Positions 27,198-35,315 of a stretch of DNA of 64,000 nucleotides are shown here, piece by piece. The notes beneath the pieces were generated by a model, which saw only the letters and a list, made by a program, of their open reading frames with translations, ran no database searches and was not told where the DNA came from. The DNA comes from JAEUIE01 sp035430005 (GTDB lineage Bacteria > Planctomycetota > Planctomycetia > Gemmatales > HRBIN36), in NCBI GenBank assembly GCA_035430005.1, contig DAOMFV010000004.1, positions 21,497 through 85,496 of the forward strand, in the 5' to 3' direction. Both the position numbers and the translations under genes were made by a program. Every line of letters begins with the position of its first letter. The first letter of the stretch is position 1.

Positions 27198-27272
27198 TCG
27201 AGAATAGTGTAGCGCAAATAGCTCGATGAACGGTGACCATTCGATTGCGGGATTGGGGACGACCCACACCAG

Positions 27273-28289
27273 CTACTTTACCATTCCCTGCTTAATCAAC
27301 TCTTGTGCAATATGCACCGCATTAGTCGCAGCCCCCTTGCGGAGATTGTCAGCGACGACCCAGATTTGCAAGCCGTGAGGCACGGTGGCATCTTTTCTGA
27401 CTCGACCGACGAAGACTTCATCTCGGTCTTCGGCTTGCAGGGGAGTAGGAACCAAACCGGGTCCGTAGCCATCCATCAGGATAACGCCGGGGGCCTTGCC
27501 TAATGCCACTTTGGCTTGGTCAACTGTGATAGCTGAGTGGAACTCGATGTTGACTGCTTCGCTGTGACCGGTTCGTACTGGAACCCGCACCGTGGTAGGA
27601 GCGACTTGGATCGACTCATCGCCCATGATCTTCTTGGTCTCTTTAACCATCTTGGTTTCTTCTTCGCTATAGCCATCCTCACCGAGTTTCCAGTCGTGGG
27701 CGATGACGTTGCCAGCCAGGCGTTCCATGTGGGCGGAGGGGGCAGGAATGGTCTTTCCCTGACCGAGTGCTGCAACCTGGGCATCGAGATCGAACAGGCC
27801 GGTGGCACCTTTGCCGGAAGAAGCCTGATAGGTGGCGACAACAACACGTTTGATTTTGGCAATGGCATGCAACGGTTGTAGGGCGACAACCATTTGGATC
27901 GTGGAACAGTTGGGGTTGGCGATGATCTTCTTGGGAATGCTCTTCAGGGCGTGGGCATTTACTTCAGGAACCACAAGTGGTACTTCAGGGTCCATACGCC
28001 AGGCGGACGAATTGTCTATTACATAGGCCCCAGCCTTAGCTGCGATCGGGCTCCATTCTTTGCTCACCGACGCGGGCGTACTCGAAAGTACGATGTCGAC
28101 ACCCTTAAATGCTTCAGGTGAAAGGGCTTCGATCCTGTACTGTTTTCCCGCAAACTCCAGGCTCTGCCCGGCACTCCGAGCGGAAGCCAGGAACTTGATT
28201 GACTGATAGGGCAGCTTGCGTTCGAGGACGACTCGACGCATCAACGAACCGACTGCACCGGTGGCACCGACAATCGCTAGATGGGGCAT
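27273..28289 (-). CDS. asd: Aspartate-semialdehyde dehydrogenase
   Basis: The 338-residue enzyme reduces beta-aspartyl phosphate to aspartate semialdehyde, the branch point to lysine/diaminopimelate, threonine and methionine. The NADP-binding loop reads VGATGAVGSLMRRVL-like at residues 7-20. The catalytic Cys is in NPNCSTIQ near residue 130 and the catalytic His in RVPVRTGHSEAVN near 240. Length is standard. It is a lone gene: no lysC or dapA is adjacent. It is divergent from fae. Confidence 0.93.
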   Translation of the reverse strand: MPHLAIVGATGAVGSLMRRVVLERKLPYQSIKFLASARSAGQSLEFAGKQYRIEALSPEAFKGVDIVLSSTPASVSKEWSPIAAKAGAYVIDNSSAWRMDPEVPLVVPEVNAHALKSIPKKIIANPNCSTIQMVVALQPLHAIAKIKRVVVATYQASSGKGATGLFDLDAQVAALGQGKTIPAPSAHMERLAGNVIAHDWKLGEDGYSEEETKMVKETKKIMGDESIQVAPTTVRVPVRTGHSEAVNIEFHSAITVDQAKVALGKAPGVILMDGYGPGLVPTPLQAEDRDEVFVGRVRKDATVPHGLQIWVVADNLRKGAATNAVHIAQELIKQGMVK

Positions 28290-28553
28290 CTTTGAATTCT
28301 CATTCAGGCAGGTATGGGAACACTTACTTTAGTAGACAAAAGACAAACAGACAGGTTCGCAGGCTGACAACTGTTTATTCTCTCCCTCCTTTCGGATGTT
28401 TTGATCAACGACATAAGTAGCACCAGACCGGGGAGGGGGAACCAGGCGACCAGACGAGAGAAGAGGCAGACGAACCAGATTCAGTCTTGCATCCATCTCT
28501 CAGGTTTCTATCGTATCGGCGTAGGTCTGTTTACACTTTTTGGAGTCTGCACC

Positions 28554-29048
28554 ATGTCCATGTACATTGGCGAAGCACTGTGTGGTGATGGTAATGAAGT
28601 GGCTCATATCGATCTCCTTCTTGGCTCCAAAGATGGTCCGGTCGGAACGGCCTTTGCCAACGCTTTGTGCAATCAGTCGAACGGTCATACGAACCTGCTG
28701 GCTGTGCTGGCCCCGAATCTGATCTGCAAGCCCGCCACGGTCATGATCACCAAGGTCACGATCAAGCACATGGATCAGGTCGTTCAGATGTTTGGCCCGG
28801 CCCAGGCGGCAGTGGCGAAAGCGATCACCGATAGTGTTGCCGAGGGAGTTCTCCCTAAGGGTACTGCTGATGAGTTGGTCTGTGTTTGTGGCGTGTTCAT
28901 TCACCCTGCCGCCAAGGACAACAAGAAGATCTACCAGTACAATTACGACGCCACCAAGTTGGCATTGAAGCGCGCCGTAAATGTCGAACCCAAGATCGAT
29001 GAGATCCTGTCGAAGAAGGATAGTGCTAAGCACCCATTCAATGCCTAG
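28554..29048 (+). CDS. fae: Formaldehyde-activating enzyme
   Basis: The start is placed at 28554 (GGAG 8 bases upstream); the protein of 164 residues begins MSMYIGEALCGDGNEVAHID, matching the N terminus of Fae, with the active-site His at residue 18. Fae condenses formaldehyde with tetrahydromethanopterin to methylene-H4MPT. C1 transfer by H4MPT enzymes is known in planctomycetes and methylotrophic proteobacteria. Standard length, intact. No other H4MPT-pathway gene is in the window, so this gene is likely part of a dispersed pathway. An upstream in-frame extension to 28401 has no support. Confidence 0.92.
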   Translation: MSMYIGEALCGDGNEVAHIDLLLGSKDGPVGTAFANALCNQSNGHTNLLAVLAPNLICKPATVMITKVTIKHMDQVVQMFGPAQAAVAKAITDSVAEGVLPKGTADELVCVCGVFIHPAAKDNKKIYQYNYDATKLALKRAVNVEPKIDEILSKKDSAKHPFNA

Positions 29049-29101
29049 TCGTAAGTTATTTCCCTTATTGTGGTTAGGGGTGTAGGTGAACGGCGTGCGC
29101 A

Positions 29102-29126
29102 CCCCCGGCTTGAAGTGAGCCGGGGG
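29102..29126. terminator. Terminator-like hairpin after fae
   Basis: CCCCCGGCT and AGCCGGGGG form a nine-base perfect stem with a seven-base loop, 53 bases after the fae stop. No T run follows, and the sequence resembles the dispersed GC-rich hairpins of this genome, so it may be a repeat that also terminates transcription. Confidence 0.5.
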
Positions 29127-29228
29127 CTAAATGTACCTATCTGTAGACAAAAACCTGCTTCCCTGTATCATTTCTACCCAACATCAATCTTGAAAATGAG
29201 CGTTTGCTCGTCTGTGTGAGGCTCTGCG

Positions 29229-29495
29229 ATGGCACATAAAAAGGGACAAGGTTCTACACGGAACGGTCGAGATTCCAACCCACAGTATCGTGGCGTGAAG
29301 GTGTACGGCGGAGCACACGTGCTGCATGGCGGCATCATCGTTCGTCAGCGTGGCACCCAGTTCCATCCTGGTCATAACGTTGGTTGTGGCAGCGACTATA
29401 CCCTGTTCGCCCTCACCGAAGGCACTGTCTATTTCGATCAGAACGGTCGACGGGTGAACGTGAAGGCTGATGAAGTGGCAGGGGCTGCCAAGTAA
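29229..29495 (+). CDS. rpmA: 50S ribosomal protein L27
   Basis: This 88-residue protein is ribosomal protein L27: it begins MAHKKGQGSTRNGRDSNPQY and continues with RGVKVYGGAHVLHGGIIVRQ, the conserved N terminus that reaches the peptidyl transferase centre. GAGG lies before the ATG. L27 usually follows L21 (rplU); no rplU is found in the preceding 180 bases, so the usual rplU-rpmA pair is broken here. An intrinsic terminator follows and then obg, its common downstream partner. Confidence 0.97.
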   Translation: MAHKKGQGSTRNGRDSNPQYRGVKVYGGAHVLHGGIIVRQRGTQFHPGHNVGCGSDYTLFALTEGTVYFDQNGRRVNVKADEVAGAAK

Positions 29496-29546
29496 CACGG
29501 CTCTGCAGGAGCCTCGCCCTCCAGGCGAACCAACGATTCGAGTCAT

Positions 29547-29571
29547 GGGTGGCTAAGAGCCACCCTTTTTT
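29547..29571 (+). terminator. Intrinsic terminator between rpmA and obg
   Basis: GGGTGGCT and AGCCACCC form an eight-base stem with an AAG loop, followed by six T residues. This is a textbook rho-independent terminator, 51 bases after the rpmA stop and 16 bases before the obg start. It should uncouple rpmA from obg, at least in part. Confidence 0.85.
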
Positions 29572-29586
29572 GTCGAGTAGTGCCTC

Positions 29587-30672
29587 ATGTTTGTTGATCG
29601 TGTGTTCTTGTTCGTCAAAGGGGGGCATGGCGGTCGGGGCAAAGTCAGCTTCTATCGTGCCAAGTATGTCATGAAGGGGCCGCCCGATGGAGGCGATGGC
29701 GGACATGGCGGGAATGTCATCATCAAAGCCATTCCAGGCACCGATAGTCTGGCTGCGGTTTCGCACATCAAGCACTGGAAAGCGGAGAAAGGCGGGGATG
29801 GCGGCGTCAACAACCGCCACGGAGCCAATGGTAAAGATGTTACCATGATTGTTCCGCCCGGCACAGTCATCCGTGATCGTGATCGTGGGCATGTCCTGAA
29901 GGATTTGACAGATCCCTATGAAGAGATCATCGTCGCCAAGGGCGGCTATGGCGGTCGAGGTAATCGTCACTTTGCTACTTCGATCAACCGTTCACCCCGT
30001 GCAGCCGAACCGGGCGAAGATGGCGAGGAACGGTGGATCGCGCTGGAACTCAAACTCATCGCCGACGTTGGTCTCATTGGTCTGCCTAACGCAGGCAAGT
30101 CGACCATGCTGAGCCGGTTGTCGCGCGCTCAACCCGAAATTGCAGACTATCCTTTTACCACCAAGTTCCCGAACCTGGGTGTGGTGCAGTTTGGTCATGA
30201 ACATGGATTCGTGCTGGCTGATTTGCCGGGACTGATCGAAGGCGCTCACAGTGGTGTTGGGCTCGGGCTGGAGTTTCTTCGCCATGTGGAGCGTACTCGG
30301 GTGTTGATCCACCTCGTTGAACCGTTCCCCAGCGATGGTTCTGATCCGGTAGCCAACTATTTGGCCATCCGCAAAGAGCTTGATCTGTACAGCAAGGATC
30401 TGACCAACAAGCCTGAAGTCATCGCCATCAGCAAGTCGGAACTGACCGACAGCGACGAGGTTCGCAAGAAGCTGCAAGAGGAGACGGGCAAGGAAGTGAT
30501 GGCTGTCTCGGCTGCGACGGGCCAGGGGCTCTTGATCCTGGTCAACCATGTGATGAAAGTGCTGAAGGAAACCGAGCCTGAACCGGTGGTGAAGGCTCGT
30601 CCGAATATTCCATTCCCCGAAATGCCCTCAGCCCAGATGCCTACTGCCCAGTTAAATGTCGAGACGCCATGA
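29587..30672 (+). CDS. obg: GTPase Obg/CgtA
   Basis: The 361-residue protein has the glycine-rich Obg fold at residues 1-158 (GGHGGRGKVSFYRAKYV; GGDGGHGGNVI) and a GTPase domain with G1 GLPNAGKST near 161, G3 DLPGLIEGAH and G4 SKSE. Obg is an essential GTPase in ribosome assembly and growth control. The C-terminal extension is short and Pro-rich (NIPFPEMPSAQMP). The ATG lacks a clear ribosome-binding site and follows an intrinsic terminator. Its stop overlaps the start of coaX by four bases, so they are co-transcribed. Confidence 0.95.
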   Translation: MFVDRVFLFVKGGHGGRGKVSFYRAKYVMKGPPDGGDGGHGGNVIIKAIPGTDSLAAVSHIKHWKAEKGGDGGVNNRHGANGKDVTMIVPPGTVIRDRDRGHVLKDLTDPYEEIIVAKGGYGGRGNRHFATSINRSPRAAEPGEDGEERWIALELKLIADVGLIGLPNAGKSTMLSRLSRAQPEIADYPFTTKFPNLGVVQFGHEHGFVLADLPGLIEGAHSGVGLGLEFLRHVERTRVLIHLVEPFPSDGSDPVANYLAIRKELDLYSKDLTNKPEVIAISKSELTDSDEVRKKLQEETGKEVMAVSAATGQGLLILVNHVMKVLKETEPEPVVKARPNIPFPEMPSAQMPTAQLNVETP

Positions 30673-31430
30673 AGCAGGCTGATCTAGTCGTGGTCGATGT
30701 GGGGAACAGCGCCTGCAAGGTAGGGCTGGTGCAGGCGGAAGCATTGCTAGACGTACACCATTTCACTCTCGAAGAATGTGCCCATCAACCCTGGCGGCAT
30801 CGGGCGGTCCATGAACTGTCGTCAATGAACGTGCCGTGGATCCTCTCCGGTTCCAACCCTCCCATCATCAATAGCTTCGCCAGTTGGCTGACTCGCAAGG
30901 GGCAGGTTCTTCGCATCATCGATTCGGACACGTCGTTGCCCATAAAAATCGATGTGGAGTTCCCGGAACGGGTGGGCCGTGATCGTCTCTTGAATGCCCT
31001 GGCTATCGAACAAGTTCCCGCCATCATCATCTCAGCTGGTACTGCGGTGACCGTTGATGCTGTGGATAAGGACGGGCGTTTCCTGGGCGGGGCCATCTTC
31101 CCCGGTTTGTACATGATGGCCAAGAGCCTGCACGACTACACCGCCAAGCTGCCGATGATCGATACTCGTTCAACCAGGCCCACGCTGCCCGGCAAGAACA
31201 CCGACCACGCCATGCACGCGGGTATCATTTACGCGGTTCTGGGGGGCATCATCGGCTGTGTCAACGAGATGCTACCTAAGTTAAGTAAGGCTCCATCGCG
31301 CAATGTGACGATCTACCTGACAGGCGGCGATGGACCGTATGTGCAGTCTGCGCTTCCGTGGCCTGTTATCGCTGTGCCGTCACTGTCGCTGCAGGGAATC
31401 ATCGTCGCTTCCCGGACGCTCTCACCATGA
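30669..31430 (+). CDS. coaX: Type III pantothenate kinase
   Basis: A 253-residue type III pantothenate kinase, the first step of coenzyme A synthesis. Visible motifs are VVVDVGNSACKVGLV (phosphate 1 loop, residues 7-21), ERVGRDRLLNALAI near 98 (pantothenate site), ISAGTAVTVDAVDKDGRFLG near 119 and GGAIFPGLYMM. It overlaps obg by four bases (ATGA) at the start and the MnmE-like gene by four bases (ATGA) at the stop, so translational coupling across the three genes is likely. Confidence 0.92.
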   Translation: MKQADLVVVDVGNSACKVGLVQAEALLDVHHFTLEECAHQPWRHRAVHELSSMNVPWILSGSNPPIINSFASWLTRKGQVLRIIDSDTSLPIKIDVEFPERVGRDRLLNALAIEQVPAIIISAGTAVTVDAVDKDGRFLGGAIFPGLYMMAKSLHDYTAKLPMIDTRSTRPTLPGKNTDHAMHAGIIYAVLGGIIGCVNEMLPKLSKAPSRNVTIYLTGGDGPYVQSALPWPVIAVPSLSLQGIIVASRTLSP

Positions 31431-32473
31431 GTCGTGATGTGGTCTGTTGTCTCTCCCCCGCCGGCGCTTCGGCAATAGCCGTCGTGGGATTGCGTGGGCC
31501 AACAGTCTGGTCAAAGCTTTCACCCTATTTCACTTCGACAAAGAAGCAGCCGACGCTCTCGAAAGTTCCGCAGACGTATTTAGGTAAACTACAGCGTGAT
31601 GGCTTGGGCGATGAAGTCATCCTCGTGCTGACCGGCGACGAAACCCATCAAGAGATTGAACTGCAACTGCATGGCGGACCTGGCGTCGTCACCTGGTGCC
31701 TGCAGCTCGCTGTCGAACTCGGTTGCGAACGGATTGAATGGCCCGAGTGGATCGATACTGATCTCTGGAAGCTTTTACCTTTGGCAACAACGAAGAAGAC
31801 AGCAGGGATGTTGCTCGATCAATGCCTGGGTGCTTTTGATCGAACCCTGACTGCACTCAAGCAGCCAGCTTCCGATCGATGCCAAAGACTGACCGAAGTC
31901 GATGAGTTGCTCTCGTGGGAATCGCTGGGCACTCATTTAGTGCAACCCTGGAAGATCGTCCTCGCCGGGCCGCCCAATGTCGGCAAGAGCAGCCTGCTCA
32001 ATGCTTTGCTAGGCTTCGAGAGAGCCATCACGTCTTCCATTCCCGGTACTACCCGTGATCTGGTTGCCGCTACTGTCGTTTGGGACGGCTATCCCCTTGA
32101 GTTCATTGATACAGCCGGGCTTCGACAGCAGGGCGGCTCGCTCGAAACCGCAGGGATGGATCAAACCCGACTGATCAGCAAACAGGCTGACCTGGTGATT
32201 TGGTTAACTGATCTGAGTGAACGTGATCCCGTTATACCCACTGACATTCAACCTAACATGATCATTGGCACCAAGTCTGATCTACCTCATCAAAACAAGT
32301 CACTCATTGAACTGAATGTCTCTGCCAAGACTGGCTCTGGTCTGAAGGAACTACTGGCTGCTGTTCTTCAAAAGCTCCTGCCTCAACCACCCCAGCCCGG
32401 ACAAGCACTCCCCGTGATTCCCTCCCAGGTAGCAGAGCTTCACCACCTTCGCCAGATTCTCTGTGCTTCTTGA
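31427..32473 (+). CDS. MnmE/TrmE-like GTPase, shortened and lacking the C-terminal Cys motif
   Basis: The start at 31427 overlaps the coaX stop. The protein of 348 residues looks like MnmE (TrmE): an N-terminal tetrahydrofolate-binding-like domain (LSPAGASAIAVVGLRG; IELQLHGGPGVV), a helical part and a G domain with GPPNVGKSSLLNALLG, SSIPGTTRDLV, DTAGLRQ and TKSD. MnmE has about 450 residues and ends with C(I/L/V)GK, whose Cys is needed for tRNA U34 modification. Here the chain ends in HHLRQILCAS soon after the G domain, with no GK motif and without most of the C-terminal helical domain. It may be a divergent paralogue with another role. No frameshift is visible. Confidence 0.75.
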   Translation: MSRDVVCCLSPAGASAIAVVGLRGPTVWSKLSPYFTSTKKQPTLSKVPQTYLGKLQRDGLGDEVILVLTGDETHQEIELQLHGGPGVVTWCLQLAVELGCERIEWPEWIDTDLWKLLPLATTKKTAGMLLDQCLGAFDRTLTALKQPASDRCQRLTEVDELLSWESLGTHLVQPWKIVLAGPPNVGKSSLLNALLGFERAITSSIPGTTRDLVAATVVWDGYPLEFIDTAGLRQQGGSLETAGMDQTRLISKQADLVIWLTDLSERDPVIPTDIQPNMIIGTKSDLPHQNKSLIELNVSAKTGSGLKELLAAVLQKLLPQPPQPGQALPVIPSQVAELHHLRQILCAS

Positions 32474-32553
32474 GGTGTCGGTCGGGTAAGAGCTTGCTTA
32501 TCCATTGCACATCAGCGTAGAATCTGTTGCACTGCCAATGGGAGTCGGTTTCG

Positions 32554-33522
32554 ATGCGCGCCCTCAGTTCTCTTTTGTTGCTCTGTGTTCTTGCTACTCT
32601 GCTGCACGCTGAGGAGAAGGTCACTGGCACCGTGGATTACCAGCCGCTCGATGATCCCAAGAAGGTGCCACCTGAATATCATCTCGATGCCCACCAGTTT
32701 CCCTACGAGATGAAACTCAAGCAGAGCCATGAGAAAGAAGGGTACGATGTCTACACCGTCACTTTTCCATCTGCGGTGACAACAAAGTATCCCGAAAATA
32801 ATACGGTTCATTGCGAGTGGTATCAGCCAAGAGGCAAAGGACCTTTCCCCGCGACAGTCGTGCTCGACATTCTGGATGGCAGTCAAAAGCTCACCAAGGT
32901 GCAATCAACGATCCTCGTTCAGAAAGGTATCGCCTGTCTCACTGTCCAAATGGCTTACTATGGACCGCGTCGCCCAGCTAATAGCAAGATCAGATTGATC
33001 ATGCCTGATATCGATCACACACTGGGTGCGATTCGTCAGACCGTGCTGGACAACCGCCGCGCTGCGGCCTGGATCGCCAGTCGGCCCGAAGTGGACGAGA
33101 ACCGGCTGGGCATGGTGGGCACTTCACTCGGTTCCTTCATGGGTTCGCTATCCGCGGAGATGGAGCCACGCTTCACGAAGGTGGCGATTATTCTGGGTGG
33201 TGGTGGCGTCGTCGATGCCTATTACGATCATCCGCAAGGCGATTCTGTTCGGAAGCTGTGGGAATCAACCGGCGGAACCAAGGAAAAGTTAGAACAGATG
33301 ATCGCCATTGCTGATCCGATTACACGAGCAGAAAATCTCAAAGATCGTGAAGTGATTATGTTTGCTGCCAAGAATGATGAGATTGTTCCCCCGACCATGT
33401 GCAACCGCATGTGGGAAGCGCTCGGCAAGCCCAAGATCATCTGGTACGAAGCAGGGCACTACACCGCTATTCTGTTCATTACCAATGCCCTACAGCACAC
33501 AATCGACCATTTCAAGAAGTAG
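32554..33522 (+). CDS. Secreted alpha/beta hydrolase
   Basis: From the ATG at 32554 (GGGAG upstream) the protein is about 322 residues with a signal peptide (ALSSLLLLCVLATLLHA). The alpha/beta-hydrolase nucleophile is the Ser of GMVGTSLGSF near residue 192, the acid probably the Asp of AAKNDEIVP near 275, and the His in EAGHYTA near 302. The fold resembles dienelactone-hydrolase or acetyl-esterase types; the substrate is unknown. The gene is separated from the MnmE-like gene by 80 bases and is convergent with the next gene. Confidence 0.75.
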   Translation: MRALSSLLLLCVLATLLHAEEKVTGTVDYQPLDDPKKVPPEYHLDAHQFPYEMKLKQSHEKEGYDVYTVTFPSAVTTKYPENNTVHCEWYQPRGKGPFPATVVLDILDGSQKLTKVQSTILVQKGIACLTVQMAYYGPRRPANSKIRLIMPDIDHTLGAIRQTVLDNRRAAAWIASRPEVDENRLGMVGTSLGSFMGSLSAEMEPRFTKVAIILGGGGVVDAYYDHPQGDSVRKLWESTGGTKEKLEQMIAIADPITRAENLKDREVIMFAAKNDEIVPPTMCNRMWEALGKPKIIWYEAGHYTAILFITNALQHTIDHFKK

Positions 33523-33531
33523 GTGAGATGA

Positions 33532-34113
33532 TCACCGGACGTGGGTAAACCGCCAGTAGGGAACATGCGGCGGTAGATTGGCCTGCTGATAATCGGTTTC
33601 CCCCAGCATATCATGCAGACGCTTCAGAGCCTGGCGTCGGATATGAACGTAGTAGTATTCGCACCGGGCATCACGCACGCAATCCCATATTTGATAAAGC
33701 TGTTCCACTTCTTCCTTGGCGGCACGCAAGTCAGCATTATTTGGATACAGCGGCAAACAATTCTCCAAGTGCTGGCGATACGCACGGTTGAAGAGCAGTA
33801 ATTCGTTGACGATGGTGCGTTCCGGGAACCGGGCGGCGTCATGCAGCATAGGGGCCTGGTGAAGATCGTGGGCACGTCGCTGCAGCATGCGCACGTCGCT
33901 GATGAACTCATCTGACTTGGTGAGAACGTAGCGCACTTCCCGAGGATCGAGAAGCTCGTAAGAGAGGGCCAGGTGCATCATCGGCTTACCGACGAGAGCA
34001 TGCCAGGCCGGCGTGAGCTTGGAATCCTGTAACGAAGGGATTTCGGTGCCTTGAAGTAGCAGGGCGGCGAGCAGGTAATCAATGCCGAACATACAAACCC
34101 CCATCGCATCCAT
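33532..34113 (-). CDS. Hypothetical protein
   Basis: I do not recognise this protein. The frame is open back to a TTG at 34212, but the extra residues are proline-rich and unnatural, so I prefer the ATG at 34113, giving about 193 residues that begin MDAMGVCMFGIDYL. The sequence is soluble, helical and rich in charged and aromatic residues (CEYYYVHIRRQALKRLHDML). It ends 10 bases from the convergent hydrolase gene. No domain is identified. Confidence 0.6.
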   Translation of the reverse strand: MDAMGVCMFGIDYLLAALLLQGTEIPSLQDSKLTPAWHALVGKPMMHLALSYELLDPREVRYVLTKSDEFISDVRMLQRRAHDLHQAPMLHDAARFPERTIVNELLLFNRAYRQHLENCLPLYPNNADLRAAKEEVEQLYQIWDCVRDARCEYYYVHIRRQALKRLHDMLGETDYQQANLPPHVPYWRFTHVR

Positions 34114-34424
34114 AGGATGCGGCCTGGCATAAGCAATTGCCAAAGCTGGCGGGGAGAGGTGGCGACCGACCGGAGGTGCGGCTGAGGAAACGAATTCCCT
34201 TGGTTTAACCAAGCCGGAATGGGTACCCGCAGGGGCAGAAACGGTACGGTCGGACTATTCGCCAGCACTGGTAAGGCTGATCGATTGCGTCCATCCGTTC
34301 TCGTTCAACTATCGGGGTGGTGACTTCCGGGCAGGAACTACATAGGGTATTCCTACCCGTTGTCATAACATCGGCTATAATTCCTTCAGACTTGAGGTTA
34401 TGTGCCGATTTCGGAGTTTTTCCC

Positions 34425-34790
34425 ATGGCTGCTCAGCCCAAGCGTTTGCTCGAAGTTCAGGTGATTGACAGCGTCGCGGTGGTGAGCATCATGCAAGGAC
34501 GCATTTTGGATGACCAGGTGATCCAGCAATTCGGCGAGCAGCTAAACGGGCTGGTTGACCAGTCGGGCCATCAACGCATCTTGCTCAACTTCGCCAAAGT
34601 TGAATATCTTTCCAGTGCCGCTCTTGGGAAACTGGTCGTGCTTCGCAAGAAGATCGAAGCAGTCAAAGGCAAGCTCGCTCTTTCGAACATTGATGCCTCC
34701 ATTTTTGAAGCTTTTAAGATCACTGGGTTCGACCGCATTTTCAAGATCTTTGATGAAGAGCAGGAAGCCCTCCAGTTCCTGCAGAAGTAG
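34425..34790 (+). CDS. STAS-domain anti-sigma factor antagonist
   Basis: The start is the ATG at 34425, with GGAG 8 bases upstream. The 121-residue protein is a single STAS domain: VIDSVAVVSIMQGRI at the N terminus and KVEYLSSAALGKLV near residue 62, where the Ser of LSSA is at the phosphorylation site of SpoIIAA/RsbV-type antagonists. Such proteins bind an RsbW-type kinase and release its target. The next gene, 63 bases downstream, encodes just such a kinase-like protein. Confidence 0.88.
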   Translation: MAAQPKRLLEVQVIDSVAVVSIMQGRILDDQVIQQFGEQLNGLVDQSGHQRILLNFAKVEYLSSAALGKLVVLRKKIEAVKGKLALSNIDASIFEAFKITGFDRIFKIFDEEQEALQFLQK

Positions 34791-34853
34791 CCGCCCGTTT
34801 GCCCGCCACCGCCAGGGATCAGGCTTTCTCTCCACGCTTCGGCCAGCTTCGGA

Positions 34854-35306
34854 ATGATCGGTATGTCAGTACGACCTCAAGCTTCCGCACTCCTGTCATT
34901 GCCTGAATGTTTCGTCATTCCTAGCGATGCCTGCGCTGCCCATCGCATTCGTGAACACATTGCCGGTCGTTTGCGGGAAGGCGGCTATCCCGAGCGCGAT
35001 GTGATGGATGTCCTGCAAGCTCTCGATGAAGCGATGGTCAATGCCATCAAGCATGGCAATCGATGCGATGGGCAGAAACAGCTCCGCATCTCCTTCTGCG
35101 TTGATCAGGATTGTTTCCAGATTTGCATTGAAGACGAAGGAGAGGGGTTTGATCCGAATGCCGTCGCCGACCCCTGCTCAGCTGATCGGCTTGACATCCC
35201 TTGTGGTCGAGGGCTATTGATGATGCGACATTACATGTCCGAGGTCAGCTACCTGGAACCGGGAAATGCTGTCATGATGGTCAAGAAACGCTGTGGATGC
35301 GAGTAA
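34854..35306 (+). CDS. RsbW-type anti-sigma regulatory ATPase
   Basis: The 150-residue protein has the GHKL ATPase motifs of anti-sigma kinases: the N box EAMVNAIKHGN near residue 58, the G1 box DEGEGFDP near 95 and the G2 box GRGLLMMRHYMSEV near 119. RsbW-like proteins inhibit a sigma factor or a signalling protein and phosphorylate their STAS antagonist. Adjacent to the STAS gene it forms a probable partner-switch pair; no sigma-factor gene is near. The starts at 34854 and 34863 are both possible. Confidence 0.87.
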   Translation: MIGMSVRPQASALLSLPECFVIPSDACAAHRIREHIAGRLREGGYPERDVMDVLQALDEAMVNAIKHGNRCDGQKQLRISFCVDQDCFQICIEDEGEGFDPNAVADPCSADRLDIPCGRGLLMMRHYMSEVSYLEPGNAVMMVKKRCGCE

Positions 35307-35315
35307 CTGAGATAC

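Noticed and set aside
29497..29525. GGCTC-TGCAG-GAGCC hairpin and GGAGCCTCGCCCTCC sequence after rpmA
   Set aside because: It matches the window's last 15 bases in reverse orientation, suggesting a dispersed repeat, but with only two partial copies I cannot define its limits, and the true terminator lies just downstream.
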